Positions 12,301 to 14,093 of a DNA stretch of 14,093 nt are shown piece by piece. Position 1 is the first letter of the stretch. The number at the start of each line of letters is the position of its first letter. Under the pieces are notes generated by a model. The model had not been told where the DNA came from. It worked only from the letters and a program-made list of their open reading frames with translations, and made no database searches. A program made the position numbers and the translations under genes. Source of the DNA: an uncultured archaeon (GTDB lineage Archaea; Nanobdellota; Nanobdellia; Pacearchaeales; GW2011-AR1); the NCBI GenBank assembly GCA_903873955.1, contig CAIQQL010000009.1, positions 1 through 14,093 of the forward strand, in the 5' to 3' direction.

Positions 12301-14093
12301 TTTGAGGGACTAACGTCAAGATTATAGATTTTTACTTGAGGGCCTTTATAAAAATCTCCAGTGAAATGCGACGGCAGAGAGGCTCCATCGGCATGCATCG
12401 CATAGACGGAGATGATGCCGCTGCTGCCTTGTCCCCCTATCCCTCCTGCACCATTGTTTTTACCTCCAGCCCCGCCATTCGCCTGGATCTTGATGATTTT
12501 GGTAGGGGCTTGTAGACTTCTCGACTGGAGGAATATGCTGCCGCCACTACCGCCGCCTCCACCGCCCATACCGACACCGGATCCTCCGCCGAGATTGCTC
12601 CCGTCAGAACCACGGATACCGTTAGCGCTAATACTACCTAGATCGGTCACGGTCACTGCAGAGGCGGCAACAAAGATAATACCACCCCCATTTCCTCCTG
12701 CTCCAGGATGGCCTCCATCTTCATCGGCCCCGCCCTCGCCTCCAGCCCCGCCAAAAAAGAGAGCAGAAAGAGTTGGATCATCTAGAGAGATACCGCCTTG
12801 GCCACCCAGATGATGATTTTCACTTGTAGCTCCATTCTGGCCTTTGGAAGACAGACCGCCTCCGCCTCCGCCTCCTGCTTCATGAGTCCCCTGACCTCCT
12901 CCACCACCGATTCCCGATGCATTTGTGCTTAAGGTCCCAGCGCCCAAGAAGGATTCACCTTGTGTACCATCATGATTATGATATAAGGAGATATGTCCTG
13001 TACCTCTGAAGCCTTTTCCATTGACATTCAAGGATCCTTTCAAAAGTACTTCTCCGGTTGCCCTAAAGGCGACCACTCCTCCTGTATAACCATTCCAGCT
13101 AGGGGCAGTGATACTGGTTGCAGGGTTCAAGGTCACAGAGGTAAACTGGGGTACTCTCACAATCTGGGTGATGGTTGCCTGTTCAGTGAGGGCAGATAAA
13201 GGATCAGAATAATAACTAGAGACTAAAGGAGTCGTCAGTGTAATAAAATTACTTGCAACCGAAAGAATACGTGCAGACTCATAAGTTCCAGCATTGCCAT
13301 TACTGAAATTTTGCATTTGGATGATCAGGATTTCATCACCTATGGAAAAGCCATCCGCGTTATCCACAGGAAGAGAAACATCCCCTTGTGAGACCGGAGC
13401 GGAAAGGAAGGTATAATTATTGACTACAGCATTCTGGGAGTTCACTACAAGTGGACCAGAAGTGCCGTCACCAAAGAGGACCTCTTGCATAGACATGGTA
13501 CAGGAATCTATCTGTCCATGGTCGCGGACATCTGCACGGATATCAAAGGAAGAACGGGAAGTTGAGGTGTCATTTTCAGGAGTAGGATCGAGATAGGTTA
13601 TATTAGGGCTTGTATCATCAGCATAGAAGTTCCCGCTCACTCCCTTGCAGTTGGAAATCCGGTCACAGGCCCTGAAATAATAATGGTCATACTCATAAAG
13701 GTCAGCAGGAAGATAAAGAGTATGTTTGACCTGGGAAGTACCTTCGACATAATATCGATCATAATTGATGTTCATAGCAGTCATATTATAATACTCCATA
13801 GTGATATTTGTTGGACGGTCGGTGGTAAAGTTCGCCACCATATAGGTGTCAGCCAAGGTTGCTAGCCAATAGAACGTAAGATTGTTGACTTGAGGAGGTG
13901 TCGAATCCAAACGCAAGACTCTGGTCTCAGAAGTGTTGACATTGCCCTGAGTGTCAATACAGGTGATGTTATAATAATAGTCAACATGTTTTGAGAGGTT
14001 CTGGGCATGATAATAGGCTGTACCTATTGAGCCATTGATGAGTAAATGCATGGAATAGTTCTCCTCATTGACGGTGAGGTTGCAAGAGAGAAG
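1..14093 (-). CDS. Giant multi-domain extracellular protein, internal fragment open at both ends
   Basis: The minus-strand frame using plus-strand triplets 3-5 to 14091-14093 has 4,697 sense codons and no stop. The Ig-like motif WWFN lies in this register at 36-44, 291-299 and 1614-1622, as do the Cys repeats at 3705-5435 and the Gly-rich tract at 12417-12950, so there is no net frameshift. Content is almost wholly beta-rich: about 30 Ig-like or FN3-like domains of 80-110 residues, a Gly-rich module, a long Cys/Asp/Asn repeat block, a DUF4215-type repeat and Gly-Tyr-Gly tracts. N-x-S/T sequons are very dense (seven in the roughly 83 residues at 1737-1985), Lys is sparse, and many Cys are paired, all of which points to a secreted glycoprotein. 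No catalytic domain is recognisable. The likely role is a cell-surface stalk, adhesin or S-layer-associated fibre. Start, signal peptide, anchor and stop lie outside the window. The reading frame is near certain; the function is inferred. Confidence 0.95.
396..785 (-). other. Seven-Cys segment ending in Ig-like closing strands (residues 4437-4566)
   Basis: The first part is Cys-rich: 'VCAGVGQQLCTPEMLAALPK' then 'GYGCCAVNC', with Cys codons at 777, 753, 711, 708 and 696; two more lie at 558 and 456. I do not recognise a family. The last part, 'LFWKTYYNLHDGMHTFTGYC' followed by 'NYSSGNISKNETIIVDTTAP', has the E-F-G strand pattern and Pro linker that normally finish an Ig-like domain. Its missing front half may be 1338-1472, on the other side of the GYG/DUF4215 insert. 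Confidence 0.6.
786..1142 (-). repeat. Main Gly-Tyr-Gly-Thr low-complexity tract (residues 4318-4436)
   Basis: There are 20 GYG tripeptides and two GYF variants in 119 residues, mostly spaced as GYGT tetrapeptides. A unit of five GYGT followed by a DTGYG element occurs twice in the same order, at 1002-1073 and 840-911, offset by 162 bases. Each copy is followed by GYFTTGYG (957-980 and 786-809). The first about 42 bases of the two DNA copies differ at one position, so the duplication is fairly recent or kept similar by recombination. The tract has no Cys, few charges and no sequons in the regular parts. Gly-Tyr repeats in other organisms form flexible, sticky or cross-linkable structural segments; that role is only an analogy here. 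Confidence 0.93.
1194..1274 (-). other. DUF4215 / myxococcal-type Cys-rich repeat (residues 4274-4300)
   Basis: Twenty-seven residues form a single Cys-rich repeat starting 'CGDGVIDAGEECDDGN' and ending 'DGDGCSSTC'. The Cys codons are at 1272, 1239, 1206 and 1194. The CGDGxxxxGExCDDGNxxxGDGCxxxC signature is that of the DUF4215/TIGR02232 'Myxococcus Cys-rich repeat', found in extracellular proteins of myxobacteria, some archaea and protists, and usually present in several copies. Here there is one copy, framed on both sides by Gly-Tyr-Gly tracts. Two disulfides and bound divalent metal via the Asp residues are plausible. The family assignment is strong on sequence; the function of the family is not known. 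Confidence 0.92.
1284..1334 (-). repeat. First Gly-Tyr-Gly tract (residues 4254-4270)
   Basis: The tract reads TGYGDTGYGSGYGYGYG, just before the DUF4215-type repeat. The DNA at 1311-1334 matches, apart from the last codon, the plus-strand sequence encoding the GYGDTGYG element that also occurs twice in the larger tract (from 843 and from 1005). This suggests all three come from duplication of one unit. It follows a half domain (1338-1472, 'IKWNVTPSNNWTFNFTC' to 'YDLYSKILPS'). Confidence 0.9.
1473..2267 (-). other. Three Ig-like domains, two with the WW-[FY]-N-[GS]-T motif (residues 3943-4207)
   Basis: The domains lie at 1986-2267 ('SIEFIDPTPVSGTSL' to 'MAGNVNSTETRNVTITWG'), 1737-1985 ('IDFISPGNANYTTND' to 'QGNVNETNVTFTI') and 1473-1736 ('IAFLSPENKTYETLP' to 'SGNVNSTNITFSV'). 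The last two carry VWWYNST (1872-1877 for the Trp pair) and IWWFNGT (1617-1622). These are textbook members of the Ig-like repeat common in DPANN surface proteins. The middle domain alone has seven N-x-S/T sequons. The third domain is closely related to the one at the very C-terminal edge of the window (3-134). Confidence 0.8.
2268..3704 (-). other. Beta-rich region after the Cys repeats, then Ig-like domains (residues 3464-3942)
   Basis: The segment at about 3231-3704 is not clearly Ig-like. It includes 'LIFSRALIRVNPATQAYIEQ' and 'GYNVTFSITATNVSPSLTYE'. Its wording ('VQWTLGTLGNVFNNSFFAP', 'GWIVSTSV') suggests a cadherin/Big-type beta sandwich but is not decisive. Ig-like units then follow at about 2960-3240 ('LAQIVVFAPQSGNITLGSKI'), about 2586-2960 (opening 'PVSITLNQSVPYYNKS' and ending with a Cys-bearing tail 'MFACTSHAGVCAFSEYQ') and 2268-2585 ('DLQVDLLISKDGAYLSAQG' to 'NYTFTINRTAP'). 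No active-site pattern is seen. Confidence 0.6.
3705..5435 (-). repeat. Cys/Asp/Asn-rich repeat block, about eleven 'CxDGxDN...DCxDxxC' units (residues 2887-3463)
   Basis: Units run in protein order at 5343-5435, 5202-5285, 5019-5183, 4836-4985, 4647-4796, 4449-4616, 4287-4451, 4104-4250, 3972-4085, 3849-3938 and 3717-3806. The clearest are 'CSDGYDNTGYGLTDCHDPVC', 'CDDGFANTGYGKIDC' and 'CHDGFDNDANGQFDC'. Most pair a 'CxDGxDN' half with a 'DCxDxxC' half and share a preceding Cys, giving three or four Cys per unit. Acidic and Asn side chains between Cys resemble MopE-like putative metal-binding repeats and calcium-type DxDxDG loops, so Ca2+ binding with disulfide bracing is plausible. Several units carry long insertions, for example the Tyr/Gly-rich stretch at 4647-4796. 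Copies are diverged from each other, which argues against recent tandem expansion. Confidence 0.8.
5436..6563 (-). other. Unclassified region with a four-Cys cluster (residues 2511-2886)
   Basis: About 376 residues do not follow the Ig-like pattern and I do not recognise them. The first part has scattered Cys ('LLSCSVHLPNGK', 'VIKRCVLAKADGSSLCVKD', 'AAVTCATVNGVYFNNTGQC'). At 5952-6017 lies a symmetrical C-x7-C-x4-C-x7-C cluster rich in Asn and Pro, with Cys codons at 6015, 5991, 5976 and 5952. The second part is Cys-free and beta-rich, with 'FKLRFNQSLQSKAYSIAISN', 'GTYAVTLYRLTPFTGTLDA' and 'SLVLVIAYGSNTNQG'. It hands over to the Cys repeat block at 'DMQGPCGDGVNNN'. It may be a binding head presented on the Ig-like rod, but nothing in the sequence proves that. 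Confidence 0.55.
6564..8606 (-). other. Ig-like domain block 2, seven domains (residues 1830-2510)
   Basis: The first unit (8322-8606) ends 'AGIFTVSAEFKGDRLYG' followed by 'VNISVNV', which resembles bacterial Ig-like domains of the Big_3 type. Six units of the archaeal-style kind follow, opening at 'APNITLLSPENNVWFN' (near 8320), 'FVNITSGDMMVSSSHPRIFV' (near 8015), 'LLYMLSPEEDGWYN' (near 7740), 'VWSGFNVSVPSGSEYSF' (near 7445), 'VNPRQILLNDNDSDIWVYPN' (near 7135) and 'SPAISFVDPTSPAGF' (near 6845). Typical closing strands include 'QWTIQCTDTMGNTARQS' and 'GAYDLYAEAYDAFNNHNNT'. Spacing is regular at about 280-310 bases per unit. The block ends where 'IPNAECDYWQN' starts a non-Ig region. Confidence 0.7.
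8607..10616 (-). other. Array of seven Ig-like domains, most with a Cys pair (residues 1160-1829)
   Basis: Seven related units of about 90-120 residues share two strands, an early 'NxxCxAxN..L' strand and a late 'GxYxYxCxxxxxxNYxA' strand. Examples of the late strand are 'GTYLYNCSSPESQNFTA', 'GTYDFGCKIDEGTNYF', 'GDYFYECNVSKTQNFTS', 'GTYLYTCRVDETYDYEA', 'GDYNFTCSVGMSQNYSA' and 'GRYEFRCLTNQTKNYAA'. Paired Cys codons are at 10539/10416, 10272/10119, 9966/9843, 9654/9546 and 9069/8931, matching the B-strand to F-strand disulfide of Ig folds. The fifth unit (about 9117-9480) departs from the rule: its late strand is 'GNYTYTLSTTG', with no Cys. The units differ widely in sequence and probably arose by old duplication. 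Confidence 0.75.
10617..12383 (-). other. Ig-like domain block 1 (residues 571-1159)
   Basis: The block begins with a stretch lacking its own first strands ('NLSLSNLIYGGTYTYYTTC' then 'DITRNVGVSGAQLF'), apparently the second half of the Ig-like domain cut by the upstream module. About five whole domains follow, with joints marked by 'MTPPTITLLSP' (near 11850), 'FTPPSPYISAP' (near 11565), 'IDLLAPAPDSRW' (near 11230) and 'DYEAPWAYFNW' (near 10925). Individual units show 'HRWYLACSDNSSNSANSST' or 'YQVIIRATDLAGNIINSST' closing strands, the usual C-terminal signature of this archaeal-style Ig-like repeat. Sequence between units is diverged, so this is not a recent tandem array. The probable role is an extended rod. 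Confidence 0.7.
12417..12950 (-). repeat. Glycine-rich tract (residues 382-559)
   Basis: About 178 residues are dominated by glycine, with runs such as five Gly (12894-12908), seven Gly (12855-12875) and six Gly (12549-12566), spaced by GxGG, GGAGG and GGNGG patterns. Two hydrophobic interludes, 'GGGIIFVAASAVTVTDLGS' and 'GGSIFLQSRSLQAPTK', look like beta strands that repeat the logic of the preceding module. This fits a solenoid whose turns bear Gly-rich loops, or a polyglycine-II bundle. At the DNA level the tract is a run of gcc/tcc/acc triplets on the plus strand, which produces a spurious proline-rich plus-strand frame. It closes with 'GGQGSSGIISVYAMHADG', after which Ig-like sequence resumes. 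Confidence 0.85.
12996..13448 (-). other. 'IQMQ/VPQF/WNG-TGG' module preceding a glycine-rich region (residues 216-366)
   Basis: Conserved-looking landmarks in order are: a 'VVNNYTFL' strand; 'NADGFSIGDEILIIQMQ' (near 13311-13370); 'RILSVASNFITLTTPL'; 'IVRVPQFTSVTLNP' (around 13160); 'WNGYTGGVVAFRATG' (from 13097 downward); and 'VNGKGFRGTG' (12996-13025). From memory, this order of motifs followed by a Gly-rich tract occurs in large surface proteins of myxobacteria and relatives, some annotated as AgmC-like gliding-motility proteins. I could not confirm this by search. The alternating short beta strands suggest a beta-helix or beta-solenoid that leads into the glycine region. Function is unknown; adhesion or a surface structural role is an inference. 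It sits between two halves of what looks like one Ig-like domain. Confidence 0.6.
13449..14093 (-). other. Ig-like / FN3-like domains at the N-terminal edge (residues 1-215)
   Basis: Three beta-sandwich units can be seen. The first (13893-14093) enters already in progress and ends with the typical last strands 'YYNITCIDTQGNVNTSET' followed by the linker 'DSTPP'. The second (about 13605-13892) looks FN3-like: it has an 'ANFTTDRPTNITMEYYN' strand pair and ends 'YYFRACDRISNC'. The third (about 13449-13604) opens with 'NITYLDPTPEND' and carries the 'ADVRDHGQIDSCTMSM' middle strands. It then runs directly into the module at 13448 without the closing strands an Ig-like fold needs. These units probably act as spacers. 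Domain type comes from strand patterns only, since Ig-like families have low sequence identity. Confidence 0.7.

Noticed and set aside
12412..12813. A plus-strand proline-rich open frame of 133 codons
   Set aside because: It is the antisense shadow of the Gly-rich tract: plus-strand gcc/tcc/acc triplets are the reverse of glycine codons. It has no support as a gene.

Overview
The whole 14,093-base window is one uninterrupted reading frame on the minus strand. Reading the reverse complement in the register whose codons occupy plus-strand triplets 3-5, 6-8 ... 14091-14093 gives 4,697 consecutive sense codons with no stop. I followed this frame line by line through the window. Neither the start nor the stop codon lies inside, so the window is an internal slice of a gene for a giant protein. 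The protein's N-terminal side is at high coordinates and its C-terminal side at low coordinates. All other open frames, including one of 300 codons on the plus strand, are shadows of this frame. There is no intergenic DNA, and I see no RNA gene, CRISPR array, insertion sequence, promoter or terminator.

Organism: the chains of short Ig-like domains (strand patterns such as 'SPxNxTY', 'VWWFNGT', 'GTYxYxxxAxDxxGNxNxTxT'), the very high density of N-x-S/T sequons, the scarcity of lysine and the moderate GC content most resemble giant surface proteins of DPANN archaea (Woesearchaeota/Pacearchaeota type). This is inferred from protein style only. An uncultivated bacterium with giant surface proteins, such as an omnitrophote, is not excluded.

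Layout in protein order, with residues counted from the first codon in the window: (1) residues 1-215, Ig/FN3-like domains; (2) residues 216-570, a module with 'GDEILIIQMQ', 'VPQF' and 'WNGYTGGVVAFRATG' motifs followed by a poly-glycine-rich region; (3) residues 571-1159, Ig-like domains; (4) residues 1160-1829, a run of seven related Ig-like domains, most with a Cys pair; (5) residues 1830-2510, seven more Ig-like domains; (6) residues 2511-2886, an unclassified region with a symmetrical four-Cys cluster; (7) residues 2887-3463, about eleven Cys/Asp/Asn-rich 'CxDGxDN...DCxDxxC' repeats; (8) residues 3464-4207, further beta-rich and Ig-like domains; (9) residues 4208-4566, a composite insert with Gly-Tyr-Gly tracts, one DUF4215-type Cys repeat and a seven-Cys segment; (10) residues 4567-4697, Ig-like domains continuing out of the window.

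Taken together this looks like a very long, glycosylated, extracellular stalk or adhesin. Ig-like domains would act as spacers, and the Gly-rich, Cys-rich and GYG modules are inserted as special-purpose segments. In two places the inserted module appears to split a single Ig-like domain. No signal peptide, transmembrane segment or sorting motif is visible, as expected for an internal slice.
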